Assembly (NCBI GenBank): GCA_009697485.1
Contig: SICY01000022.1
Location: 1 to 8,988, forward strand
From: Nitrosarchaeum sp.
GTDB lineage: Archaea; Thermoproteota; Nitrososphaeria; Nitrososphaerales; Nitrosopumilaceae
Direction: 5' to 3'
Length of the DNA: 8,988 nt
Positions 1 through 5,917 of the stretch are shown in pieces; the first letter of the stretch is position 1, and each line of letters opens with the position of its first letter. Below the pieces are notes generated by a model. That model was not told the origin of the DNA. It did no database searches and saw only the letters and a list, made by a program, of their open reading frames with translations. The translations under genes and the position numbers were made by a program.

Positions 1-686
1 CCGTTGCAGAATATTTGGCATTTGATCTTGGAATGCATGTTCTTGTAATACTAACTGATATGACAAATTATGCAGAAGCACTAAGAGAAATCAGTGCAGC
101 AAGAGAAGAAGTACCTGGAAGAAAAGGTTATCCAGGTTATCTTTACACTGATCTTTCAACAATTTATGAAAGAGCAGGAAAATTAAATGGAAGAAAAGGC
201 AGTGTCACCCAAGTTCCAATTTTATCAATGCCGTCTGATGATATTACTCATCCAATTCCTGATCTTACTGGATACATTACAGAAGGTCAAGTTGTACTTG
301 GACGAGATTTGTTTCGACAAGGTGTTTATCCACCAATTAATATTTTGATGAGTCTTAGCAGATTAATGAAAGATGGTATTGGTGCAGGCAGTACAAGAGA
401 AGATCACAGTGAAATCTCAAATCAAGTTTATGATGCATACTCTAGAGCACAAGAAGTAAGAGCACTAGCTGGCATTGTAGGTAAAGCAGGATTAACAGAT
501 ATTGACTTGAAATACATGGATGTAGGCGATGTATTTGAAAAAGAATTTCTTACACAGGCAACTGATGAAAATAGAACCATAGAAGAAACTCTTACTATAC
601 TATGGAAAATTGTTTCAAAACTTCCAAAGAATGAAATTACTAAGATTAAAGACAAATACGTAGACCAATACTATCAGGAAAACTAG
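1..686 (+). CDS. atpB: A-type ATP synthase subunit B, C-terminal part (5' end outside window)
   Basis: Non-catalytic nucleotide-binding subunit of the soluble A1 head, alternating with subunit A in the hexamer. The reading frame is already open at the left edge (first whole codon at 3), and 227 residues remain of a family usually about 460 long. Seen: the block AEYLAFDLGMHVLVILTDMT, followed by NYAEALREISAAREEVPGR and GYPGYLYTDLSTIYERAG, which are near-diagnostic for A/V-type subunit B; SRLMKDGIG further on; and the usual C-terminal helical part with NRTIEETL. It ends with two consecutive TAG stops. Subunit D begins 4 bases after the first stop, so the two genes are surely co-transcribed. Assignment is secure; the true start and any upstream subunits (A, C, E, F) cannot be seen here. 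Confidence 0.97.
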   Translation, partial: VAEYLAFDLGMHVLVILTDMTNYAEALREISAAREEVPGRKGYPGYLYTDLSTIYERAGKLNGRKGSVTQVPILSMPSDDITHPIPDLTGYITEGQVVLGRDLFRQGVYPPINILMSLSRLMKDGIGAGSTREDHSEISNQVYDAYSRAQEVRALAGIVGKAGLTDIDLKYMDVGDVFEKEFLTQATDENRTIEETLTILWKIVSKLPKNEITKIKDKYVDQYYQEN

Positions 687-690
687 TAGC

Positions 691-1323
691 ATGTCATTTG
701 GACAGAATGTAGCTGCAACAAAAATTGAACTTCTAAAATACAAAAAATCTAGCCAAGTTGCTAAAATGGTTCAGAAAATTTTAGATGATAAACGTAAAGT
801 TATTTTAAAAAATATTGAAGAAATGATTGAAGAAGCATCTAAAGCAAGAGGTGGAATTTGGGATCCATTACAAGATATTTACAAATCAGTCAATGAGGCA
901 TATCTTGCATTAGGAACTAATACGGTTGATTCTGTTGCTGAATCCACACCGCCTGTAATGCAAGTTGATGTACATATACGAAGAGTTGTGGATGTTAAAA
1001 TTCCAACACTTACAGTTACTGAAAAAGATACAAAATCAATGCCATATGGTTTTGCTGATACCAATTCCTCTATAGATAGAGCAGCAAAACAGATCAAAGA
1101 ATTACTCCCAAAAATTTGCAAGGCGGCAGAATATGAAAATTCCATTTTTAGCCTTGCAAAAGCCCTTGAAAAAACACAAAAGTTACTAAACGCACTAGAA
1201 AATGTCATTATTCCACAATATCAACAAAAAATACGATTCATTCTTGCAACTCTTGAAGAAAGAGAAAGAGAAGAATTCGCAAAGTTAAAAAAAGTGAAAG
1301 CTAAGATGGAAAGTAGGAAATAA
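691..1323 (+). CDS. atpD: A-type ATP synthase subunit D (central stalk)
   Basis: Subunit D forms the central rotor shaft that links the A1 head to the membrane ring. The 210-residue product matches the family length. It has the expected pattern of a long charged N-terminal helix (ATKIELLKYKKSSQVAKMVQ, then LDDKRKVIL), a mixed middle region (about 70-125) and a long C-terminal helix rich in Glu, Lys and Arg (about 150-210) that would pair with the first as a coiled coil. The ATG lies 4 bases after the first subunit B stop. A weak AGGA about 11 bases upstream may help, but coupling to translation of B is as likely. Its TAA stop shares its last base with the ATG of a 43-codon ORF. Confidence 0.95.
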   Translation: MSFGQNVAATKIELLKYKKSSQVAKMVQKILDDKRKVILKNIEEMIEEASKARGGIWDPLQDIYKSVNEAYLALGTNTVDSVAESTPPVMQVDVHIRRVVDVKIPTLTVTEKDTKSMPYGFADTNSSIDRAAKQIKELLPKICKAAEYENSIFSLAKALEKTQKLLNALENVIIPQYQQKIRFILATLEEREREEFAKLKKVKAKMESRK

Positions 1324-1454
1324 TGACAAAAGAAGAAATCAAAAAATTAGTTGAAAATTCCAAGAAGATATTAGAACAAGATCATGAAAATTCTGCTAAA
1401 TCAATTAAAAATAATTTGAAATCATTTAAAAAGAAAACATTAGATCTAATTTGA
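1323..1454 (+). CDS. Small ORF, 43 residues, lysine-rich helical peptide between ATP synthase D and K
   Basis: I do not recognise this protein. The frame opens with an ATG formed by the TAATG junction with the subunit D stop, a typical arrangement for translational coupling by re-initiation, and closes with TGA. The product is highly charged (11 Lys, 5 Glu, 2 Asp in 43 residues), has no Cys, Pro, Gly or aromatic residues except one Phe, and shows a heptad-like spacing of Ile/Leu/Val that predicts one long amphipathic helix. Its length is well below the roughly 100 residues of the archaeal coiled-coil stalk subunit H, so I do not call it that. For it being real: the exact stop/start overlap and an otherwise unexplained gap before the next promoter. 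Against: short ORFs arise easily in AT-rich DNA. Confidence 0.5.
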   Translation: MTKEEIKKLVENSKKILEQDHENSAKSIKNNLKSFKKKTLDLI

Positions 1455-1470
1455 TTCACAGCGTATCATG

Positions 1471-1480
1471 ATTTAAATAT
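1471..1480 (+). promoter_or_regulatory. TATA box of subunit K gene
   Basis: ATTTAAATAT matches an archaeal TATA element. Its centre is about 29 bases before the K start codon at 1505. Archaeal transcription usually starts about 25 bases after the TATA centre, so the mRNA would carry at most a few leader bases. This gives K its own promoter, separate from B-D. Confidence 0.6.
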
Positions 1481-1504
1481 GGAATTATGACGGAATAAAA
1501 ATAG

Positions 1505-1816
1505 ATGAAACCTCTTGTTTTATTATTATCTGTAACAGCAATTGCATTTCTAATTGCTGGTGTGACAGATGTTGCTTATGCTCAAGAAGATTCAAGTGGA
1601 GGCTCAAGTGATGGCTCAAAACTAATCGGTGCCGGTTTAGCTTTTGGTTTAGCTGCAGGTGGTGCTGGTGTCGGTTTGGGTCAAGTAGGTGCAGCAGGTC
1701 TTGCAGTAATTAGTGAGAACCCAGCTCTGCAATCAAAAGTGTTCATATTCATAGGTATGGTTGAATCAATTGCTATCTATGGTATAGTCATGATGTTTAT
1801 CATCTTGGGACAGTAA
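1505..1816 (+). CDS. atpK: A-type ATP synthase subunit K (membrane ring c subunit, proteolipid)
   Basis: Forms the rotating ion-translocating ring in the membrane. The 103-residue product has three hydrophobic parts: residues 4-26 look like a cleavable signal peptide or extra helix ending in AYA-Q, followed by a Ser/Gly-rich acidic linker (27-39). A glycine-rich helix (about 40-69, with GAGVGLGQ) comes next, then the ENP loop (71-73) and a second helix (78-102) carrying the ion-binding carboxylate Glu87 in VESIAIYG. This is the single-hairpin c-subunit pattern plus a leader. A Ser after the Glu, and Gln60 in the first helix, resemble residues used by sodium-binding rings, but alignment of the first helix is uncertain, so the coupling ion is left open. 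It has its own TATA box, which suits a subunit needed in many copies per enzyme. Confidence 0.95.
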   Translation: MKPLVLLLSVTAIAFLIAGVTDVAYAQEDSSGGSSDGSKLIGAGLAFGLAAGGAGVGLGQVGAAGLAVISENPALQSKVFIFIGMVESIAIYGIVMMFIILGQ

Positions 1817-1830
1817 ACACTAAAGATACA

Positions 1831-1845
1831 TTTTTTCAAATTTTT
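1831..1845 (+). terminator. T-rich termination tract after subunit K
   Basis: A run of six T, then CAAA, then five T lies 15-29 bases after the K stop, in the 32-base gap between the convergent K and pyrI genes. Archaeal RNA polymerase terminates at such U-rich tracts without needing a hairpin, and none is evident here. Confidence 0.5.
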
Positions 1846-1848
1846 AAT

Positions 1849-2310
1849 TTAATTATATTTTAGTTTGTTAACATCTAATACTCTTGCACAGTATCTACAT
1901 TTGAGTACTCTTCCTTCCTTGTCAATTACATCCATCACTGATTCAATATGTTCAGTGCTGTTAGTAATGCAATCTGGATTTGAACAACGGAAAATTCTGT
2001 CTATTTCATTTGGAAGTGCAACTCTTCTTTTTTCAATTAGTTTGTAGTCTTTGATAATATTGATAGTTGCCTTTGGAGCAATTACTGCAAGTTTGTTTGT
2101 ATCGTCATCTTTTAGAAATTTGTTTTCTACTTTGATGATATCTTTTTTCTTAAATTTTCCGCTAGGTACGTTAAGAGCAATAGTTATGAGACTTCCATCC
2201 TTTCCATCAATTCTTAAGGCATTTAGAACCTGAAGACCTTTTCCCTCGTCAATGTGGTCCAACACAGTACCTTCTTTAATTCGTCGAACCATAAGTTCGG
2301 ACTCTTGCAT
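1849..2310 (-). CDS. pyrI: Aspartate carbamoyltransferase regulatory chain
   Basis: Regulatory subunit of the allosteric ATCase holoenzyme. It binds effector nucleotides (CTP/ATP) in the N-terminal domain and contacts the catalytic chain through a zinc domain. Seen: VRRIKEGTVLDHI near the start, the allosteric-domain block SLITIALNVPSGKFKKKDII, KLAVIAPKATINII, and the zinc ligands C-x4-C ... C-x2-C. The start at ATG 2310 gives 153 residues with Cys109, 114, 138 and 141, the same spacing as in E. coli PyrI. A longer frame begins at GTG 2331, but the minus-strand TATA box at 2334-2341 is centred 27-28 bases before 2310 and only about 6 before 2331, so 2331 would lie outside the mRNA. ATG 2292 is a further alternative. 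Divergent from pyrB with interlocked promoters. Confidence 0.95.
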   Translation of the reverse strand: MQESELMVRRIKEGTVLDHIDEGKGLQVLNALRIDGKDGSLITIALNVPSGKFKKKDIIKVENKFLKDDDTNKLAVIAPKATINIIKDYKLIEKRRVALPNEIDRIFRCSNPDCITNSTEHIESVMDVIDKEGRVLKCRYCARVLDVNKLKYN

Positions 2311-2318
2311 CAGAATAC

Positions 2319-2326
2319 TTTGTATA
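2319..2326 (+). promoter_or_regulatory. TATA box of pyrB
   Basis: TTTGTATA on the + strand, centred about 29 bases before the pyrB ATG at 2352. The spacing equals that of the other promoters in the window and predicts a leaderless or nearly leaderless mRNA. A second TATA-like run (2334-2341) is too close to the pyrB start to serve it and belongs to pyrI on the other strand. Confidence 0.5.
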
Positions 2327-2333
2327 GTCACCT

Positions 2334-2341
2334 GTATATAT
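2334..2341 (-). promoter_or_regulatory. TATA box of pyrI (minus strand)
   Basis: Read on the minus strand this is ATATATAC, centred 27-28 bases before ATG 2310. It lies only 7 bases from the pyrB TATA box, so both boxes sit between the two predicted transcription starts. Confidence 0.55.
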
Positions 2342-2351
2342 CATTGAAAGA

Positions 2352-3281
2352 ATGAACGAGTTCTATAAAAAAGACATAATTTCTATCAAGGAGTTTAACA
2401 AAACTCAACTTGAGCAAATCTTTACATCTACTGACAAAATAATGAAACTTAACCCCGTAGAAAGAAGAGAGATTTGTAAAGGAAATACACTGGGTTATCT
2501 ATTTTATGAGCCAAGTACTAGAACTCGTCTTAGTTTTGATGCTGCGATGGCATCAGTTGGCGGTAATTCTCTAGGAATTTCCAACATTTCATCATCATCT
2601 GCTCAAAAAGGTGAAAGTCTTGCAGATACTGTGAGAATAATGTCGATTTATTCTGATGTACTTGTATTACGACATCCTCTTGATGGTTCAAGTAGATTTG
2701 CAGCTGAAGTTTCTTCAAAACCAGTTATCAATGCTGGAAGTGGTACCGAAGAGCATCCAACACAAGCCATACAAGATTTGTTTACAATAAGAAAAGAAAA
2801 GAAAAAGATTGATGGTCTCAAAATAGGAATCATAGGTGATCTAAAATATGGACGAACAGTTTACTCTCTTCTCTATGGTCTTGGAAATTACGATGTTGAT
2901 GTACATTTAATTTCTCCTGAATCATTAAGAATTAGATCTGATTCTGTTTATGAAATAAAAAAGAGATTGTCTTTTACCGAATCTACTAACATTGAAGAAT
3001 ACATCGATGATCTTGATGTTCTTTATGTAACACGAATCCAAAAAGAAAGATTTCCTGATGAGGAAGAATATCTCAAGGTAAAAGGAAGTTACGTTGTGGG
3101 ACTGGATTTGTTACAAAAGATGAAAGACGATTCTATTATTTTACATCCGTTACCTAGACTAGATGAAATTTCAACTGATGTTGATAATACAAAAAATGCA
3201 AAATATTTTGAGCAAGCTGAATATGGAAAGCATACACGAGCTGCATTATTGGGATTAATTCTCAACGAAAATGGATTCTAA
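2352..3281 (+). CDS. pyrB: Aspartate carbamoyltransferase catalytic chain
   Basis: Condenses carbamoyl phosphate with L-aspartate to give N-carbamoyl-aspartate, the committed step of pyrimidine synthesis, in the cytoplasm. The 309 residues are of normal length. Seen: the carbamoyl-phosphate site STRTR at 55-59; the 80s loop with Ser82 and Lys86 in SSSAQKGESLADT, equivalent to E. coli Ser80 and Lys84; HPTQ at 135-138; IGDLKYGRTV at 161-170; RIQKERF at 228-234; and HPLPRLDEI at 265-273. All catalytic motifs are intact. The N-terminus MNEFYKKDIIS fits the family, so ATG 2352 is chosen. It is divergent from pyrI, whereas many archaea place pyrB and pyrI in one operon. The partner needed for allosteric control is present, so a regulated holoenzyme is expected. 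Confidence 0.97.
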   Translation: MNEFYKKDIISIKEFNKTQLEQIFTSTDKIMKLNPVERREICKGNTLGYLFYEPSTRTRLSFDAAMASVGGNSLGISNISSSSAQKGESLADTVRIMSIYSDVLVLRHPLDGSSRFAAEVSSKPVINAGSGTEEHPTQAIQDLFTIRKEKKKIDGLKIGIIGDLKYGRTVYSLLYGLGNYDVDVHLISPESLRIRSDSVYEIKKRLSFTESTNIEEYIDDLDVLYVTRIQKERFPDEEEYLKVKGSYVVGLDLLQKMKDDSIILHPLPRLDEISTDVDNTKNAKYFEQAEYGKHTRAALLGLILNENGF

Positions 3282-3295
3282 ATTTTAAAATCTGA

Positions 3296-3300
3296 TTTTT
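3296..3300 (+). terminator. Possible T-tract terminator after pyrB
   Basis: Five T residues about 15 bases after the pyrB stop, preceded by AATTTTAAAATCTGA. It is weak, but it is the only T run before the next promoter 24 bases on. Confidence 0.3.
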
Positions 3301-3323
3301 CATTAAAATTGATTGCGTATTCC

Positions 3324-3329
3324 ATATAT
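3324..3329 (+). promoter_or_regulatory. TATA box of LON-domain gene
   Basis: CATATATC contains a TATA core centred about 29 bases before the TTG at 3356. That is the same spacing as at the other promoters here and supports TTG 3356 as the start of a leaderless message. Confidence 0.5.
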
Positions 3330-3355
3330 CTAGAGACATATCAAATAACAACAGT

Positions 3356-4066
3356 TTGACACAAACAAAAATTCTACCCATTTTTCCTTTGGATTTAGTA
3401 TTATTTCCTAGACAAGAACTACCGCTCAGAATTTTTGAACCACGATACAAGCAATTAGTTGATGATTGTATGTTAGGTGATGGTCAATTCGGTGTATGTC
3501 TAATTGATGCAAATAACTTGATTGGTGGTTGGACTGCACCAAAATCAGTAGGTACGATTGCAAAGATAACCAAATGTACAGATGTTGAATTGGATGGAAT
3601 GCAGTTACATATTGAGACTGTTGGTCGTAATAAATTCAAAATCAATAAAATAATTCCACCGTCATTGGCTCAGCCTTCTAATTATGATCCATATACTGTA
3701 GAAGGCCACCAAAGCATTTCAGAATTACATGAAAAATTAGGAACTAGAGAAAAAATGTACATTCGTGCAGAAGTTGAACTAATTCCTGAAATTGATGACA
3801 ATGTACCATTAGACAAATGGGAAAAACTAGTAGAGATGTGGAAAAATAAAATTGTCAGACAAACATTACCACAAATTGTTGAACCCCATGCATTAGATCA
3901 GGTTTTAGAAAAATACTATCTTACTACAGAGATGCCTACAATTGATTATGTCTATTCTTTATCTGCACTTGGAGCCAAAGATCCAAATGAATTACAACCA
4001 ATACTGGAAGCTAATACCATGGATGATTTGATTCAAAAAGTTCAAGAATTACTGACAGTAAAATAA
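3356..4066 (+). CDS. Stand-alone LON substrate-binding-domain protein
   Basis: The N-terminal ~190 residues are a LON substrate-binding domain: ILPIFPLDLVLFPRQELPLR then IFEPRYKQLVDDCM (6-39), GDGQFGVCLI (41-50), VGTIAKITKCTDVELDGM (65-82) and ETVGRNKFKI (87-96). No Walker motifs and no Ser-Lys protease domain follow, so this is not Lon protease. The C-terminal 60 residues are helical, ending in a run like that after the LON domain of short LON-family proteins. Function is unknown; substrate or peptide binding is an inference from the fold. The start is TTG: no ATG or GTG lies between the TATA box and the first conserved residues, and the next Met (39) is inside the domain. The PEFG-sorted protein gene follows after 7 bases, so the two are probably one transcript. 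Confidence 0.85.
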   Translation: MTQTKILPIFPLDLVLFPRQELPLRIFEPRYKQLVDDCMLGDGQFGVCLIDANNLIGGWTAPKSVGTIAKITKCTDVELDGMQLHIETVGRNKFKINKIIPPSLAQPSNYDPYTVEGHQSISELHEKLGTREKMYIRAEVELIPEIDDNVPLDKWEKLVEMWKNKIVRQTLPQIVEPHALDQVLEKYYLTTEMPTIDYVYSLSALGAKDPNELQPILEANTMDDLIQKVQELLTVK

Positions 4067-4073
4067 CCCCAAC

Positions 4074-5468
4074 ATGTCTAGAACTATATTGTTATTATCA
4101 AAATTTGGAATATTTGTAATAGCTACAATAGCTATATCTTTACTATTTCCAGTATCTAGCGTTTATGGACATGGATTAGGAATTGATACTATCCGTTCAG
4201 TTGATGTACAAGGAAAGAAAATTTCGATTTCAGTTGAACTTCCAATATCTTTTGAGCAAACCAGCGAAAAACAAATTACAATTACAGCAACTGAAGATGA
4301 GACAAAAGAAAATGCAAAAAATGTTACATTTCTAATTGGTTTATTTCATGAAAATAAAATGATATTTAGAAACTATTTTTTTGCACCTGATGGAGTTCTT
4401 CCAATCAAAGTAAATCCTACACAAGAAGGTGAAATTACAATTCATGGAGAGCAGGATTCTTTGTTAGGTGCATGGCATGGAACAGAATCTAATCCAGTAA
4501 TGATTTCTGGCCCTATTTTCAATTCAGGTGGATTATATAATTTTGAAATCGAGGTAAGAACAATTGATGAGCCAACAAACATAATTGAAAATTCTGGTGT
4601 TTATAATGCAGATCTGAGTATTGCAGATAGCACTAAATTTTTACAAAAAGACGCCCAAAATCAGGATGTTCAGTTTAAAATAAAATCATACTTTGATAAT
4701 ATCTCTAATTTTGAGTATGATCCTATTGCCAAACAAGTAACATTTGAGATGCCTTTTGATTGGAGTGAAAAACAAATGTCACATATTCCAGTAGTGCATG
4801 AAGAAGTACATTTTCCTAAGAATTTTGCCGAATTTTTATCTCCAAGTTACACAGGTAAAGCAAACGGAATTGACTTGTTTAAAGCATCAGTTACAATCGA
4901 TGATTACACTGAAGATGATGAAAGAATAGTTCATTTTGTTTTGTTGCAGGATCATCTCAGATTCATAAAGAACCAACTGCAAAAATCTGGAGAGCCATTA
5001 CCTAATACAATTACTTTTACTCTTTCTAGATCTGAAACTACAGGCTTTCCATTAACTGCATTCACAAAAAGTGAAGACTTTCAAGTAAATCTTTCATGGG
5101 ATCCAATAGAAATTGCACCTGGAAAAAATACAAATTTTATCTTTACAATCAGAGACGGTAAAACTGGAGAACCACTGCGTAATTCTGATTATACTTTTGT
5201 AATTATACAAAATGGCAAGGAAATTCATAGAACAACTGGAACGGCACAAGTTGGAGGGGAATTTGAACGATATGAATTTGCCGAAGATCAAACAGGTCCT
5301 ACAATTATTAGATTTGACAACATCAGAAATACAGGTCAAGAAACTGATTTTGGAATTGTTGTTGCTCCTGAATTTGGTGCTATTACAATTATGATCCTAT
5401 TTTCTACATTATTGGTAGTTGTTTTGGCATCAAGAAATCGTTTTTCAAAAAATCTAATTTCTAATTAA
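4074..5468 (+). CDS. Exported PEFG-CTERM surface protein, unknown function
   Basis: A 464-residue secreted protein tethered at the cell surface. Residues 1-32 are a signal peptide (SRTILLLSK, hydrophobic 11-28, predicted cleavage after VYG32), leaving His33 as the first mature residue. The body is beta-rich, and residues about 335-428 resemble an Ig-like fold. The C-terminus carries APEFGA (PEFG at 432-435), then a hydrophobic helix (436-452) and a basic tail (RNRFSK). This is the tripartite PEFG-CTERM signal known from thaumarchaeal proteins, thought to be processed by an archaeosortase-type enzyme. Other His residues include 92, 124, 135 and a cluster at 237, 242 and 246. No enzyme motif is recognised. 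There is no Shine-Dalgarno at the start; re-initiation after the LON-domain gene is likely. The 3' end is 2 bases from the convergent NikR-like gene. Confidence 0.85.
   Translation: MSRTILLLSKFGIFVIATIAISLLFPVSSVYGHGLGIDTIRSVDVQGKKISISVELPISFEQTSEKQITITATEDETKENAKNVTFLIGLFHENKMIFRNYFFAPDGVLPIKVNPTQEGEITIHGEQDSLLGAWHGTESNPVMISGPIFNSGGLYNFEIEVRTIDEPTNIIENSGVYNADLSIADSTKFLQKDAQNQDVQFKIKSYFDNISNFEYDPIAKQVTFEMPFDWSEKQMSHIPVVHEEVHFPKNFAEFLSPSYTGKANGIDLFKASVTIDDYTEDDERIVHFVLLQDHLRFIKNQLQKSGEPLPNTITFTLSRSETTGFPLTAFTKSEDFQVNLSWDPIEIAPGKNTNFIFTIRDGKTGEPLRNSDYTFVIIQNGKEIHRTTGTAQVGGEFERYEFAEDQTGPTIIRFDNIRNTGQETDFGIVVAPEFGAITIMILFSTLLVVVLASRNRFSKNLISN
5447..5452 (-). terminator. Possible T-tract terminator for the NikR-like gene (minus strand)
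   Basis: A6 on the + strand, read as T6 on the minus strand, lies 19-24 bases beyond the NikR-like stop and inside the 3' coding end of the PEFG gene. The flanking TTTTTC makes the site nearly symmetric, but the + strand run is too far inside the PEFG gene to end that transcript. Confidence 0.3.
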
Positions 5469-5470
5469 TT

Positions 5471-5854
5471 CTATAATGTTACTAATTTTACAGTATCCAT
5501 GTTTTTATTTACTTGAAAATCTTTTGTAATAGTTGATACTCTTTCTGCATCACCGTCAATTACAAATAATTCCATACACTTCGCTCCCTCTATTTTACTG
5601 TGGAGATGTGTTGTAATCAGATCTTCAAAATTATGTTTTATTCCAGACACAACATGATCAAACTCATCGTTATGAACAACTAAAAGAATAGCATGAATGT
5701 TGCCTGTTAATTCAGATCTTTGTTTTTCTTCTGAAACAAAAGTTCTGATTCCTGCCCTTATTGCTTCAGACCTACCTGAAAAGCCCATAGTTTTTTGCAA
5801 CTTGTCTAATTCTGATAAAATCTCTTGATTCAATGAAATTGAAACTATTGGCAT
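5471..5854 (-). CDS. NikR/CopG-family ribbon-helix-helix metal-responsive regulator
   Basis: Predicted DNA-binding repressor of 127 residues. Residues 1-45 form a ribbon-helix-helix domain (VSISLNQEILSELDKL then GRSEAIRAGIR, the classic NRSEAIR motif). Residues 50-127 form the ACT-like metal-binding and tetramerisation domain of NikR (HAILLVVHNDEFDHVV; MELFVIDGDAERV). Aligned on the conserved Cys (equivalent to E. coli Cys95), the positions of His76 and His87 are kept (HNFEDL; HLH), but that of His89 is Lys and a His appears two residues before His87. The ligand set therefore differs from nickel NikR and the metal sensed is uncertain. It is divergent from a zinc-type uptake operon, with repeats in the shared promoter region, so it may control that operon and itself. 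I withhold the symbol nikR because the metal is unknown. Confidence 0.87.
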   Translation of the reverse strand: MPIVSISLNQEILSELDKLQKTMGFSGRSEAIRAGIRTFVSEEKQRSELTGNIHAILLVVHNDEFDHVVSGIKHNFEDLITTHLHSKIEGAKCMELFVIDGDAERVSTITKDFQVNKNMDTVKLVTL

Positions 5855-5877
5855 AAATGCTAATTGTTATTAATTAT

Positions 5878-5885
5878 CTTATAAG
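5878..5885 (-). promoter_or_regulatory. TATA box of NikR-like regulator gene (minus strand)
   Basis: CTTATAAG, a palindromic TATA-like element, is centred about 27 bases before the ATG at 5854 on the minus strand. This again predicts a leaderless mRNA. The GTTATTAAT copy at 5866-5874 lies just downstream of it, where a bound repressor would interfere. Confidence 0.45.
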
Positions 5886-5908
5886 TTTAGCAATTAAAGT
5901 TATTAATA

Positions 5909-5917
5909 TTTTATATA
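5909..5917 (+). promoter_or_regulatory. TATA box of the znuA-znuC-znuB operon
   Basis: TTTTATATA is the best TATA match in the window, centred about 27 bases before the TTG at 5941. The 12-bp palindrome begins at the very next base, so occupancy of that site should exclude the transcription initiation complex. Confidence 0.65.

Noticed and set aside
428..655. Minus-strand open frame inside atpB
   Set aside because: It lies fully opposite a highly conserved ATP synthase gene, has low-complexity Ser-rich content and no start signals; it is a coding shadow.
879..1208. Minus-strand 109-codon frame inside atpD
   Set aside because: Antisense to a clear subunit D gene, with no promoter or recognisable motif.
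1323..1454. Small ORF as ATP synthase subunit H
   Set aside because: At 43 residues it is less than half the usual length of subunit H, and the resemblance is only a charged helix.
1865..2233. Two + strand frames of about 60 codons opposite pyrI
   Set aside because: Both are antisense to a conserved gene with an intact zinc domain; the hydrophobic Ser/Phe-rich content is what reverse reading of AT-rich coding DNA yields.
3262..3450. Minus-strand frame across the pyrB-LON gap
   Set aside because: It overlaps the TATA box and start of the LON-domain gene and has no family resemblance.
3356..4066. Lon protease
   Set aside because: Only the substrate-binding domain is present; there are no AAA+ motifs and no Ser-Lys catalytic dyad.
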